A stretch of DNA of 23,002 nucleotides from UBA3263 sp964549975 (GCA_964549975.1 CAZJWM010000022.1:1-23002); one strand, 5' to 3'. Numbered from the stretch's first letter, positions 8,022 to 16,886 are shown. Numbers and translations are program-made. The notes: a model not told the origin generated them from the letters alone.

Positions 8022-8042
8022 TTCCACCATTTTGCGGTGGAA
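8022..8042. repeat. Small perfect hairpin upstream of the protease gene
   Basis: TTCCACC (8022-8028) and GGTGGAA (8036-8042) form a 7-bp perfect stem with a 7-nt loop. It lies between the repressor stop and the protease start and could end the repressor transcript, although no T run follows on the plus strand. Its role is uncertain. Confidence 0.4.
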
Positions 8043-8135
8043 AAACCTATGTGGCTCGCGGCGCAATCAGGGCTCGTTGCGTCGGTCGGGCCTCAGTCTA
8101 ATGAGCCTATGAGATATCTGTAAATGTACCATTCA

Positions 8136-11072
8136 ATGAAATCACTTTTTGGCCGTTTGGCCCTGTCGGCGTTGTGTGTGTGGCCGTCGGCAGCGATGGC
8201 GGTTCCGGCTTTTCCGGGCCTAATCACCGTGAAACAGCCCGACGGCACCGCCCTGCAGGTGCGCATGGTGGGCGATGAATATGGCCACTATTTCCTCACG
8301 CCCGACGGCGTGGCGGTGGTGGCCGACGGCAAGCGCTATTGCTATGCCCGCATTGACGGCGCCGAGGCGGTGAGCACCGCCGTTGAGGCCCACGATGCCG
8401 CCCAGCGTTCAGCCTCCGAGCAGGCCCTCATCTCCGAAATCAACACTGCCGACGTCACGGCTGCCCTGGGTCGCCGCCGCGTGGCCGCCAAGCGCGCCAT
8501 TGCGCAGAGCGGTTTGGGCGTCAGTTCCACGTTTGTCAACACCGGGTCGGTGAAGGTGTTGGTGATTTTGGTGCAGTTTTCCGACGTGGACTTCTGCACC
8601 GCCGACGGCAACACCTATTTCACCAACATGCTCAATCAGGAAGGGTTCAGCCAGGATGGCTGCACCGGCTCCGCTACCGACTATTTCCGCACGGCTTCCA
8701 ATGGGCTGTTCACGCCGCAGTTTGACGTCTACGGCCCGGTGACTCTGCCGAATACCCGCGCCTACTATGGCGCTTCCGACACCAAGTCGGCCGAGATGGT
8801 CACCGATGCCGCCAAGCTTCTCGATTCGCAAATCAACTTCAAAGACTATGATGCCAACGGCGACGGATATGTCGACACGGTGTGTCTCTTCTTTGCCGGC
8901 GAGGGTGAAAACACCTCCGGAATCACCGACTACGTTTGGCCCCACCAGTGGACACTTTCCGGCGCCGGACTCAGTGCGCGCTACGACAGCACCCGCCTCA
9001 ACAACTATATCTGCACCAACGAGGCAACCTCGTCGGGCGCCTGCGCCGGCATCGGCACATTCATCCACGAATTCAGCCACGCTCTGGGATTGCCCGACCT
9101 CTATTCCGGCGACATCAACACCACGCCCGGCTATTTCGACGTGATGGACTGGGGCTGCTATCTCAACAGCGGCCACACGCCGCCAACCTACAGCTCCTTT
9201 GAGCGCAACGGCATGAAATGGAACTCCCCGCAGGTGCTCTCCACAGCAGCCGCTGAAGTGGAGCTGCAGCCGCTTGACACCTCCGGAGCATGTTGCCTGA
9301 TTCCCACCTCGAGCAACAACGAATTTTTCCTTCTGGAAAACCGCCAGCTGCAAGGCTGGGACCGCTATCTGCCCAACCACGGCCTGCTGGTTTGGCATAT
9401 AGACTATGACTACGACCACTCCTCGGGCATCAACAGCGACGCCTCCCACGGCAACATCGACATCGTGGAAGCCAACTGCACGCCCAACCGCTCCGACAAG
9501 TCGGTGCAGGCCGGATACACCTTCCCCGGCACAACCGGCCTGACCGACTTCACCGCCACGACCACGCCCGCGCTGACCACCTGGGCCGGCACCGCCATCA
9601 ACATCCCCATCACATCCATCAGCGAAAATGGCACGGTGATCTCCTTCGACGTGAGCGGCGGTTTCCCCATCAAGCGGCAAACCGTTGAGGCCACCGACGC
9701 CACCGCCGTCAGCTCCACCGGATTCACCGCCAACTGGGGCGCACTCTCCACGGCCACAGGCTATTATCTCACCCTGAAAGAGGGCTCCTCCAACGAAGAA
9801 ATCGAAACCGCCGCATTTGGCAGCGGCACGTCGGTGGCCATCCCCTACAGCTGGTATAAATCCTTCTCGGCAAGCAAATATTACAGCACCGAGGGCTTCT
9901 ACGGCGAAGCCTCGCCCTCGCTGAAAATGGAGACAAACGGCAACTTCGTGCGCACACGCACCTACACGGCCGACGTCACCGAAATCTCCTTCTGGATTCG
10001 CGGCTATCAAAATCGCGATGAAGACGCCCTGCTCGTGGAGGGCAACGTTGACGACGAGTGGGTGGAGATTGCCACCATCAATCCGCTGCCCACCACCGGC
10101 GAAGTGCGCACCCTGAGCAACATCCCCGCCGGAGTGAAGCAGGTGCGTTTCACCGCCCAACTCAACGGCTATGCCGGCACCATCGCCTTCGACGATGCCG
10201 TGATCACCGCCGGCGGAATGCCCATAGTCGACGGTTACAATCAGTTGGCCGTGGGCAACGTCACCTCAAAGACCATCACCGGACTAACCCCCGGCATGAC
10301 CTATAAATATACCCTCACCGCCACCGACGTCCAAGGCCACTCCACGGCCAAAGCCTCCAACGGCGTGACCGTGACGCTGCCCGACGACGGCTCCACCGTC
10401 GAGCCCGAAACGCCCACGGCCGACTATGGCGTGCCCTCGGGCAACTACTATGCCGACAACTATCTCACCGCAGTGAGCATCACGCCCTCAAATGGCGACG
10501 CCTTCGAGCAGACCTGGCAGGCTCACCCCGGCAGTGTCTACAATCGCTTGGGCTATATTGCCACGGCTCGCCCCGGCGACCAAATTGCCCTGCATCTCAC
10601 CGCCAACAGCCTCAGCTCCGACACTCAGAGCGTGTGGGAAGACATGCGCTATTGCTGCGCGTATATCTACACCGACTGGGATTGCGACTACACCCTCGAC
10701 CTCAATGAGCAATACGGCGAAGAATATCCCGCGGCCAACGTGATTGCCAACTATGCCACCGTGATGGATATCAACCACACGCTGACGGTGCCCGACGATG
10801 CCGCCGAAGGGGTCTCCACAGTGCGCATCATCTATCAAAACGCATGGACTCCGCTCAACGACGGCGCCTGCTCCACCAACCTGGAGAAGGGCATAGCCTA
10901 CGACTTCATCGTCGACGTGAGCAAGACCACGAGCCTCAACAACGCCGACGCCGACGCCATCGGCTCCGGCCAATACTTCGACCTGCAGGGCCGCCGCGTG
11001 GCCTCGCCCGAGCGCGGCCTCTACATTGAGCGCACCCCCTCGGGCCGCGTGGCCAAGCGCCTGATTCGCTAA
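8136..11072 (+). CDS. Secreted M6-family (immune inhibitor A-like) metalloprotease with sorting-type C-terminus
   Basis: A 978-aa exported zinc endopeptidase. The ATG at 8136 opens a signal peptide (MKSLFGRLALSALCVWPSAAMA); a second ATG at 8124 is less fitting. The propeptide-like region (to about 130) is followed by the catalytic domain with H311-E-F-S-H315-ALGLPD321, the extended zinc motif HExxHxxGxxD of M6 proteases, and by YFDVMDWG, the downstream Met-turn-type segment. Fibronectin-like and jelly-roll-like beta domains fill 520-900. The last about 35 residues (YFDLQGRRV...GLYIER...VAKRLIR) resemble the short C-terminal tails of Bacteroidales type IX substrates. porV is encoded 600 bp further on. 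Substrates unknown; acts outside the cell or on its surface. Confidence 0.92.
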   Translation: MKSLFGRLALSALCVWPSAAMAVPAFPGLITVKQPDGTALQVRMVGDEYGHYFLTPDGVAVVADGKRYCYARIDGAEAVSTAVEAHDAAQRSASEQALISEINTADVTAALGRRRVAAKRAIAQSGLGVSSTFVNTGSVKVLVILVQFSDVDFCTADGNTYFTNMLNQEGFSQDGCTGSATDYFRTASNGLFTPQFDVYGPVTLPNTRAYYGASDTKSAEMVTDAAKLLDSQINFKDYDANGDGYVDTVCLFFAGEGENTSGITDYVWPHQWTLSGAGLSARYDSTRLNNYICTNEATSSGACAGIGTFIHEFSHALGLPDLYSGDINTTPGYFDVMDWGCYLNSGHTPPTYSSFERNGMKWNSPQVLSTAAAEVELQPLDTSGACCLIPTSSNNEFFLLENRQLQGWDRYLPNHGLLVWHIDYDYDHSSGINSDASHGNIDIVEANCTPNRSDKSVQAGYTFPGTTGLTDFTATTTPALTTWAGTAINIPITSISENGTVISFDVSGGFPIKRQTVEATDATAVSSTGFTANWGALSTATGYYLTLKEGSSNEEIETAAFGSGTSVAIPYSWYKSFSASKYYSTEGFYGEASPSLKMETNGNFVRTRTYTADVTEISFWIRGYQNRDEDALLVEGNVDDEWVEIATINPLPTTGEVRTLSNIPAGVKQVRFTAQLNGYAGTIAFDDAVITAGGMPIVDGYNQLAVGNVTSKTITGLTPGMTYKYTLTATDVQGHSTAKASNGVTVTLPDDGSTVEPETPTADYGVPSGNYYADNYLTAVSITPSNGDAFEQTWQAHPGSVYNRLGYIATARPGDQIALHLTANSLSSDTQSVWEDMRYCCAYIYTDWDCDYTLDLNEQYGEEYPAANVIANYATVMDINHTLTVPDDAAEGVSTVRIIYQNAWTPLNDGACSTNLEKGIAYDFIVDVSKTTSLNNADADAIGSGQYFDLQGRRVASPERGLYIERTPSGRVAKRLIR

Positions 11073-11089
11073 CCCATTCGCTTAGACGC

Positions 11090-11135
11090 AAAAAAGTACC
11101 CCTCGGCGATCTCCTCACGGAGACACGCCGAGGGG
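11090..11135 (-). terminator. Terminator between convergent protease and ispF genes
   Basis: A 10-bp GC-rich stem CCCCTCGGCG / CGCCGAGGGG (11099-11108 / 11126-11135) encloses a second short stem (TCTCC/GGAGA). On the minus strand it is followed by six T (11095-11090), a classical intrinsic terminator for the pabA-porV-ispF direction. On the plus strand only ATTTGGCGTTT follows, so it may serve the protease gene more weakly. Confidence 0.85.
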
Positions 11136-11175
11136 ATTTGGCGTTTATAAGTTAAACATTAAATATTAAACAATT

Positions 11176-11685
11176 TCAGAATTTGAGTCGGAAGAGAGTG
11201 GCCGTGGCTTGGGCGGCAATGCCCTCGCGGCGGCCGGTGAAGCCGAGGCGTTCGGTGGTGGTGGCTTTCACGCTCACGCAGTTGAGACTGACACCAAGGT
11301 CGTCGGCCACGTTTTGTCGCATCTGCTCGATGTAGGGGAGCAGTTTGGGGGCTTGCGCAATGATGGTGACGTCGACGTTGCCTGGGACGTAGCCCTGCTC
11401 CTTGACTAGCTCCACCACGCGGCAGAGCAGCCGGCGAGAGTCAGCGCCCTTGTAGGCGGGGTCGGTGTCGGGAAAATGGTAGCCGATGTCGCGCAGGGCC
11501 ATAGCGCCGAGCATTGCGTCGCAGAGGGCGTGGAGGGCCACGTCGGCGTCGCTATGTCCAAGCAGACCGCGCTCGCAGGGCACTTTCACGCCGCAGAGCC
11601 AAAGGTCGCGACCTTCGGCAAAGGCGTGCACGTCGAAGCCGTTGCCCATGCGCACGGGCAGTATCATCTGTGAGTTTGAGCTCAT
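11176..11685 (-). CDS. ispF: 2-C-methyl-D-erythritol 2,4-cyclodiphosphate synthase
   Basis: Methylerythritol-phosphate (non-mevalonate) isoprenoid pathway enzyme converting CDP-ME 2-phosphate to the cyclic diphosphate with release of CMP; a cytoplasmic zinc-dependent homotrimer. The 169-aa sequence has all family signatures: GFDVHAF with metal ligands Asp18 and His20, HSDADVALHALCDA with His52, DIGYHFPDTD, and ATTTERLGFTGRREGIAAQA. The start at 11685 overlaps the stop of porV as ATGA, indicating translational coupling. This start adds a 12-residue N-terminal extension before MGNGFDVH; an internal ATG (Met13) is the alternative. A strong terminator follows. Confidence 0.97.
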   Translation of the reverse strand: MSSNSQMILPVRMGNGFDVHAFAEGRDLWLCGVKVPCERGLLGHSDADVALHALCDAMLGAMALRDIGYHFPDTDPAYKGADSRRLLCRVVELVKEQGYVPGNVDVTIIAQAPKLLPYIEQMRQNVADDLGVSLNCVSVKATTTERLGFTGRREGIAAQATATLFRLKF

Positions 11686-12893
11686 CGTTTTTTGCCAAAG
11701 AGGTCTTTCAATCCGTCCATATCAAACGTGAGCGAGAAGCGCAACGTCTGGTCCAGAGGCGAGGAGGCGGCGGTGGCCACCACGTAGCTGGCGTCGAGAC
11801 GGAGCACCTTCAGCGCAAAGCCGGCGCCCACGCCCAGATATTGGCGGTTGCCCTTGTCGGGGTGTTCGTAGTAGTAGCCGGCGCGAAGGAAGAATTGGTC
11901 GTTGTAGCTATATTCCGCACCGATGCTGAAACGAATCTCCTTGAGCTCTTCGGAGAAGCCGCCGGGGGCATCGGAGAAGCTCTTGAAAATGCCGGAGATG
12001 GAGCTCATGTTTTTCCAGTCTTCCAGTGCGTCTTGATATTCTGTTTGGCCTTCGGCCGTGTCCATGTCGTAGTCGTTTTCGCGGGGCATGGTGGGCACGA
12101 GGATTTTGCTCACGTCGGCGTTGATGCTCAGCAGATGGTAGTCGGCCAGGGGGAATGTGAACGAGGTGCCCACGCGCAGCTGAGCGGGGAGAAATGCGGG
12201 GTTGGCGCCGTTGTCGTAGTTCACTTTCGAGCCGATGTTGCTCAGGTTCCAACCCAGCGACCATTGGCATTCGTTTTTGCCGATGACGGGATAGGTGGTG
12301 AAGTAGCCGTTGATGTCGGCGGCAAAGGCGCTGGCGCCCACGGTTTGGTCGCCGGCGGCGCTTTCGCTGAATCCCAAGTCGGAATAGATGTAGCGGAACA
12401 CCACGCCCATGGAGTATTTCTCCGAGAGTTTGCGGCTGTAGCCCAGGTCGACGCTCATTTCGTAGGGGTTGATGGTGCCCACGGCGGTGTTGTCGGTGCC
12501 GCCGGTGGTCACTTCGCCCAGCGAGAAGTAGCGCAGCGAGGCGGAGATGGCTTGGTTGTCGCCGGAACCGAGTTTCCAATATCCTGCCACGTTGGCCAGG
12601 AAGATGTCGTTGACGAGTTTGCGCAGCCAGGGGGTGTAGCTGAGGCTCACACCGGCCGAGGAGTAGGCGAAGGCATATTTAGAGGAGTTCCAGAATTGCG
12701 AATTGCAGTCGGGGTCGGTGGCCACACCGAGGTCGCCCATCGACGCGCCGCGTGCGTCAGGCACGATGTCGAGGGAGTTGACACCGGTCTGCACGGGGTT
12801 GAATTGACTTGCCGACTCATAGTCGGAGGCGACGGCACCCAGAGCAACGGCGCTCATGGCGGCCGTTAGTATGACGGATTTTTTCAATAACAT
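11682..12893 (-). CDS. porV: PorV, type IX secretion system outer-membrane protein
   Basis: PorV (LptO) is an outer-membrane barrel that collects type IX substrates at the translocon and hands them to the PorU sortase. The 403-aa product has a signal peptide (MLLKKSVILTAAMSAVALGAVA). Its mature start QTGVNSLDIVPDARGASMGDLGVATDPDCNSQFWNSSKYAF is the family hallmark. Repeated amphipathic strands follow (LRYFSLGEV, YSMGVVFRYIYS, FFLRAGYYYEHP, LRLDASYVVA). Length is typical. It starts 27 nt after the pabA stop and overlaps ispF by 4 nt, so the three genes are likely one transcript. No porU is visible in the window; two candidate substrates are (the M6 protease and the 15310 gene product). Confidence 0.92.
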   Translation of the reverse strand: MLLKKSVILTAAMSAVALGAVASDYESASQFNPVQTGVNSLDIVPDARGASMGDLGVATDPDCNSQFWNSSKYAFAYSSAGVSLSYTPWLRKLVNDIFLANVAGYWKLGSGDNQAISASLRYFSLGEVTTGGTDNTAVGTINPYEMSVDLGYSRKLSEKYSMGVVFRYIYSDLGFSESAAGDQTVGASAFAADINGYFTTYPVIGKNECQWSLGWNLSNIGSKVNYDNGANPAFLPAQLRVGTSFTFPLADYHLLSINADVSKILVPTMPRENDYDMDTAEGQTEYQDALEDWKNMSSISGIFKSFSDAPGGFSEELKEIRFSIGAEYSYNDQFFLRAGYYYEHPDKGNRQYLGVGAGFALKVLRLDASYVVATAASSPLDQTLRFSLTFDMDGLKDLFGKKR

Positions 12894-12920
12894 ACCTAAT
12901 TAACTCATTGGGGGGCCGAT

Positions 12921-13529
12921 TTATTGTGTTAGCATGCCACTTTTTCTGCAAACGGCGGCCGTGAGGAAGTTTTCCACTATGGCGCGACCGTGGCGCGTGA
13001 TGATGCTTTCGGGGTGGTATTGCACGCCGTAGATGGGCAATTGAGAGTGGCTCATCGACATCAGCAGCCCCTCTGGACTGAAGGCCGTGGGGCGCAGACA
13101 GCGTGGCAATGTGGCGGCATCAACGGCCCACGAATGGTAGTGGCCCACGACGATTGGCCCGTCGATGGAGCGATAGAGGGCGTCGGAGCTGTCCACGCGT
13201 TGGAGCGTCGAAGCGTGGCCGTGGAGCGGGTGGTCGAGGTTGATGAGCCTCGCGCCAAAGTGTTGAGCCAAAGCTTGATGGCCCAGACAGATGCCCAGCA
13301 TCGGCGTGTGGCTCCGATGGCGCTCAATCAGCTCCATGAGTCCGCCGGCGGCCTCGGGCAGGTCGGGCCCCGGGGAGAGCACCATGGCGTCGTAGCGGCC
13401 CGGGGCGATGGCCCGGAGCTCGGGAGCGTCGTTGAGCATCACGTGGGGCTCCACCGACGGGAGTTGGCGCAGCAGCTCCACGATGTTGTAGACAAAGGAG
13501 TCGTGGTTGTCGACGATGAGAATTTGCAT
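12921..13529 (-). CDS. pabA: Aminodeoxychorismate/anthranilate synthase glutamine amidotransferase subunit
   Basis: A class I glutamine amidotransferase that supplies ammonia to the chorismate-binding partner. The 202-aa sequence begins MQILIVDNHDSFVYNIVELL, has the oxyanion region LSPGPDLPEAAG, nucleophile Cys81 in LGICLGHQ, and the His172/Glu174 pair in QYHPESI, so it is a complete active enzyme. The assignment to PabA rather than TrpG rests on the neighbouring pabB and pabC genes, which are divergent 86 bp away; no trp genes are in view. It could serve both pathways, as in some bacteria. It leads the pabA-porV-ispF series. The tail after NFLTAAV is slightly long. Confidence 0.93.
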   Translation of the reverse strand: MQILIVDNHDSFVYNIVELLRQLPSVEPHVMLNDAPELRAIAPGRYDAMVLSPGPDLPEAAGGLMELIERHRSHTPMLGICLGHQALAQHFGARLINLDHPLHGHASTLQRVDSSDALYRSIDGPIVVGHYHSWAVDAATLPRCLRPTAFSPEGLLMSMSHSQLPIYGVQYHPESIITRHGRAIVENFLTAAVCRKSGMLTQ

Positions 13530-13547
13530 GCGGTGGCTAATTTTCTG

Positions 13548-13597
13548 CGAAGTTACGGATTTTTCGCATCATTTCCCGCAATAAAGTCGTAAATTTG
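13548..13597. promoter_or_regulatory. Divergent promoter region between pabA and pabB
   Basis: Plus strand: TAAATTTG at 13590-13597, 18 nt before the pabB ATG, a full -7 box without a clear -33 TTG. Minus strand: TAACTTCG at 13555-13548, one base off consensus, 18 nt before the pabA ATG, with a TTG at 13581-13579 that is slightly too far upstream. The two boxes are about 35 bp apart, so shared control of the two transcripts is possible. Both predicted leaders are under 20 nt. Confidence 0.6.
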
Positions 13598-13615
13598 TAG
13601 CTCGAAAACCAACAG

Positions 13616-14599
13616 ATGAAAACCGACTTCGCCACACTGCAAACGCTCATGAACAGCCACGGCCACCGCCGTGAGCCGTTCGTCTTCGTGGTGGACTATG
13701 CCATGGAGCGTTGCCTGTTTTTGCCTCGGCCGCTTGAAGAGACGGGCCTTTTTTGGGCCACGGAGCATGCCTCAAACGCCCGGCCCGAGGCCGATTCCGG
13801 CGGGGCTGCGGCCGCTCTGCGCGTCATCTCGGCGCCCACGCCCGAGGAATATGAGCGAGCGTTTCAGACCATTGTGCGCGGCCTGCGCCACGGCGACAGC
13901 TTCCTGGCCAACCTCACCGGGCGAGCCGCCGTGGAGTGCAACCTCACGTTTGAGGAGGTTTTCGCTCGCGCGAGGGCGAAATATAAGTTGCTGCTGCCCG
14001 ACGAATTTGTCTGCTTTTCGCCCGAAAGTTTCGTGAAAATCAGCGCCGGCCGCATCTACGCCTACCCGATGAAGGGCACCATCGACGCCACCGAGCCGCA
14101 AGCCCGAGAGCGCCTGCTGCAGAGCCCCAAAGAGCGCTGCGAACACAACACCATAGTCGACTTGCTGCGCAACGACCTGAGCCGCGTGGCCACCAACGTC
14201 TGCGTGAGCCGTTTTCGCTACGTGGAGAGCCTCTCCACTCAGCGCGGCCCGCTGCTCCAAACCAGCTCCGAAATCGTTGGCCAACTCCCTGCGGATTGGC
14301 CCTCACGCTTGGGCGACATCCTTGGCCAACTGCTTCCGGCAGGGTCAATTTGCGGCGCGCCGAAGCAGGCCACGTTGCGTCTGATTGACCAAGCCGAGAG
14401 GGCGCCACGCGGATGGTACACCGGAGTGTGGGGCTACTTCGACGGCCTCCGACTCGACTCCGCCGTGATGATTCGCTGCCTGCAACGCGGCGCCGACGGC
14501 CGCGTCTACTTCCACAGCGGAGGCGGCATCACGGTGAACAGCCTCCTACGTGACGAATACGCCGAACTCCTGCAAAAAATCTACCTTCCCATCCCATGA
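13616..14599 (+). CDS. pabB: Aminodeoxychorismate synthase component I
   Basis: Converts chorismate plus ammonia to 4-amino-4-deoxychorismate in p-aminobenzoate/folate synthesis. The 327-aa protein is a compact chorismate-binding enzyme consisting of little more than the catalytic domain. Visible motifs are GDSFLANLTGR, FVCFSPESFVKI, YAYPMKGTID (Lys153 in the PMKGT motif typical of PabB, where anthranilate synthases carry a different residue), EHNTIVDLLRNDLSRVA, QTSSEIVGQL, and PAGSICGAPKQATLRLID with GWYTGVWGYFDG and SGGGITVNS. It overlaps pabC by ATGA and sits opposite pabA. The N-terminal substructure of full-length (about 450 aa) PabB is missing, a known short form in Bacteroidota. Confidence 0.95.
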   Translation: MKTDFATLQTLMNSHGHRREPFVFVVDYAMERCLFLPRPLEETGLFWATEHASNARPEADSGGAAAALRVISAPTPEEYERAFQTIVRGLRHGDSFLANLTGRAAVECNLTFEEVFARARAKYKLLLPDEFVCFSPESFVKISAGRIYAYPMKGTIDATEPQARERLLQSPKERCEHNTIVDLLRNDLSRVATNVCVSRFRYVESLSTQRGPLLQTSSEIVGQLPADWPSRLGDILGQLLPAGSICGAPKQATLRLIDQAERAPRGWYTGVWGYFDGLRLDSAVMIRCLQRGADGRVYFHSGGGITVNSLLRDEYAELLQKIYLPIP

Positions 14600-15183
14600 C
14601 CGAGCCGCTTTTCATCGAAACGATGCGCGCCTGCAGCGGCCGCATCCTCAACGCCGACGAACACCTCCGGCGCATGGCCCGCACCATGCGCGAAGCCTAC
14701 GGCCTCGACCTCGCCGATGACCCCATCGGCGCACTCACAGTGCCCCCCGAGGCCGACAAATGCCGCATGGTCTACGGCCGCACCATCGTGTCGGTGGAAT
14801 TTTCCGCCTATCAGCCGCGCGAAATCCGCTCGCTCCGCCTGGTGGAGGCCCCCGACACCTTAGACTATCACCTGAAATATGCCGACCGCTCGGCCCTCAA
14901 CGCCCTGCTGGAGCTGCGCGACGGCGCCGACGACATCCTCATAGTCCGTCGCGGCTGCATCACCGACACATCCTTCACCAACGTGGTGTTCGACGACGGC
15001 CACAGCCTCCTGACGCCCGCCGAACCCCTGCTGCCCGGCACCATGCGCGCCTCGTTGCTGGCCTCCGGCCTCATCCGCCCCGCGCGCATCACCCCCGCCG
15101 ACCTCCCCCGCTTCCGCCACATCCACCTCATCAACGCCCTCCGCCCCCTCTCCCCCGACCCCTCCCCCTGCCACCTCCTGTAA
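14596..15183 (+). CDS. pabC: Aminotransferase class IV, probable aminodeoxychorismate lyase
   Basis: Probable PLP enzyme that eliminates pyruvate from aminodeoxychorismate to give p-aminobenzoate. The 195-aa protein is shorter than usual class IV enzymes (about 270 aa). Recognisable parts are the N-terminal LFIETMRACSGRILNADEHLRRM, the likely PLP lysine Lys94 in YHLKYADRSALN, DDILIVRRGCITDTSFTNVVF, LLTPAEPLLPGTMRASLL and the final HLINALRPL. It starts inside the pabB stop (ATGA overlap), which supports coupling and the lyase role over branched-chain aminotransferase. The last dozen residues are Pro/Ser-rich from a run of C-rich codons and look like unconstrained tail. Function is inferred from context plus motifs. 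Confidence 0.88.
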   Translation: MTEPLFIETMRACSGRILNADEHLRRMARTMREAYGLDLADDPIGALTVPPEADKCRMVYGRTIVSVEFSAYQPREIRSLRLVEAPDTLDYHLKYADRSALNALLELRDGADDILIVRRGCITDTSFTNVVFDDGHSLLTPAEPLLPGTMRASLLASGLIRPARITPADLPRFRHIHLINALRPLSPDPSPCHLL

Positions 15184-15223
15184 AAATTTCGCCCTCGCCG
15201 GCCGCGATTCCGAAAAATAGTGC

Positions 15224-15248
15224 TAACTTTGTGGCAATCAAATGCCAC
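15224..15248 (+). promoter_or_regulatory. Promoter box and 5' hairpin of the secreted-protein gene
   Basis: TAACTTTG (15224-15231) is a full -7 box, without an obvious -33 TTG. The transcript would start with a short hairpin: GTGGCA / TGCCAC (15231-15236 / 15243-15248, 6-nt loop). The leader of about 75 nt to the ATG at 15310 is A-rich and unstructured otherwise, as is common for Bacteroidota translation starts. Confidence 0.6.
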
Positions 15249-15309
15249 CAAACAGTCAAAAAACCTACAATTAAACCTTTCGAAAAATCAAACTATAAAC
15301 AAAAATAGA

Positions 15310-16704
15310 ATGAAAAAGAGTTTATTATGCATTGCACTTGGCTCTATTTGCCTTGGAGCTGTCGCTCAGACCGTGGTCAAGGAATTCACAAGCGGAGCCG
15401 TGCCCAATCGCTTCATCCCCGGAGCATATATGAAAAACGGCGTGGCAGCGCTTTATACCTCGGATAATGAATACGGCTACGATGGGGTGAGAGAATACAA
15501 GGCCGAGATTTTTGACTTTGAGCTTAACCCACTGAAAACTTTCAGCTTCAAGACTCTGCAACCCTATACGGTGGTTGAATCACGCGCAACCACCGGCGAC
15601 ATTGTCAAGACCAAAGAGATTGAACGTGAAATTCGCTCCCTTTCGTCGCTTGCCGATGTCTCGGATATGGAGACCCGCAAAACCGATTTTGCGAACTATC
15701 TTTGTGACACTATGCAAGAATTCTACTATTCCGTTCGCGGAGACGTAATTAACAGTGCCACAATCGATGGCACAACCATCTATGTTCCGGTTCCTATTGC
15801 AGAAGATAGCTACTACGAATATTCGGAATACCTCAAATCCATTAAGGCATACTTGAAAGCCGACAACACCTACGGCTACATATACCAATATTCCATCACC
15901 GTGCCTAAATGCGATGGCGAGTGGGCCACCTCAACCACGCTCTCTGACGCTGTTAGCAATTTCTACACTCCACATTGCATTGATGTTTCTAATCTGAATG
16001 ATTGGAACGGCGGTTTGTATCTTCCTTTCTCTCAAACGTTCTTCAACAATGATGAAAAGTTTGAATATGTCCGCTACATAGCAGAAATTGCTGCCGGCGA
16101 CAGTGCAGATGGCCCTGAGTCAATTTGGTCCGGGGATGACGCCAAGAAAACGCTTTTTGGCATAACCGATTCCGACCGCGACGGCGATGGAGTTGAAGAC
16201 TACAAATCCACCTACTGCGGCATTCACTATAAGGGGTTTGAAGTGGTTACGGAAGATGGATCAGTGCTGTACACTTTCGACACTCCGACCGCCAACACCA
16301 ACTCAAGCATCGAATTCTACAAGTCGGATAACCACATCCTTGTAGAGTTATGGTATGTCTGGGAGGATGAAAGTGGAAATAATCACGGCGCTACACGCTT
16401 TTATCGCATAGACAAAGCAGCCGCTTCCGCGCCGATGCTTCTGCGCGAAGAAAACCACGTGACAGCTGCTCCCAATCCGGCGTCGCAGGGCACACCTATC
16501 GTCATGACGCTCCCCTCCGAAAGCTCCAAAGCACGCAGAGTGTCGGTGACATCACTCAATGGCGGAAAAGTTTACGACCAAACTGTAGCCCCCGGCGTTT
16601 CACAGGTATCCATCCCAACGTCAAATCTCTCTTCCGGAATGTATCTCTTCACGGTAACTGAAGATGGCCGCAAGATAGACACCTGCAAAATCCTCGTCAA
16701 ATAA
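15310..16704 (+). CDS. Secreted protein with type IX sorting-type C-terminal domain
   Basis: A 464-aa exported protein. The ATG at 15310 opens a signal peptide (MKKSLLCIALGSICLGAVAQ); the frame stays open upstream to 15220 but that part covers the promoter box. The body (25-375) has no enzymatic motif I recognise; it is Tyr/Asp-rich with a short acidic DSDRDGDGVEDYKS stretch that looks like a Ca-binding thrombospondin-3-type loop. The last about 80 residues (AAPNPASQG...SVTSLNGGKVYDQ...LSSGMYLFTVTEDGRKIDTCKILVK) match the pattern of type A sorting domains of type IX substrates. This agrees with porV nearby. Monocistronic by appearance; function unknown. Confidence 0.88.
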   Translation: MKKSLLCIALGSICLGAVAQTVVKEFTSGAVPNRFIPGAYMKNGVAALYTSDNEYGYDGVREYKAEIFDFELNPLKTFSFKTLQPYTVVESRATTGDIVKTKEIEREIRSLSSLADVSDMETRKTDFANYLCDTMQEFYYSVRGDVINSATIDGTTIYVPVPIAEDSYYEYSEYLKSIKAYLKADNTYGYIYQYSITVPKCDGEWATSTTLSDAVSNFYTPHCIDVSNLNDWNGGLYLPFSQTFFNNDEKFEYVRYIAEIAAGDSADGPESIWSGDDAKKTLFGITDSDRDGDGVEDYKSTYCGIHYKGFEVVTEDGSVLYTFDTPTANTNSSIEFYKSDNHILVELWYVWEDESGNNHGATRFYRIDKAAASAPMLLREENHVTAAPNPASQGTPIVMTLPSESSKARRVSVTSLNGGKVYDQTVAPGVSQVSIPTSNLSSGMYLFTVTEDGRKIDTCKILVK

Positions 16705-16809
16705 AGTATGCCTACGCCGTTGTGGGTCGGAGACTCGCAGCGTCTGCAAGCGACGCACAAGACACCGCGGCTCCCCGAGCCGCAACTCCGAAGCGAGCAC
16801 CGACCTGCC

Positions 16810-16886
16810 AATTTTATTCAATTCGCATGCCATATTGAACAAAAAAGTACGAATTTTATTCAATACAGCGTTTCTATTGAATAAAA
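16810..16886. repeat. Direct and inverted repeats of AATTTTATTCAAT
   Basis: The 13-mer AATTTTATTCAAT occurs at 16810-16822 and 16852-16864, and its last 11 bases are inverted at 16876-16886 (ATTGAATAAAA). Copies two and three form an 11-bp perfect stem with an 11-nt loop. A partial inverted copy (TATTGAAC) lies at about 16832. Nothing in the sequence ties it to a known insertion sequence. Confidence 0.75.

Noticed and set aside
8409..10160. A 583-codon minus-strand open frame opposite the protease gene
   Set aside because: Composition (Gly/Val/Ala/His) is that expected from antisense of GC-rich codons, and the plus strand encodes the M6 zinc motif and signal peptide.
11514..12869. A 451-codon plus-strand open frame opposite porV
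   Set aside because: It is the antisense shadow of porV/ispF: Val/Gly/His-rich composition, no domain, while the minus strand has clear family motifs.
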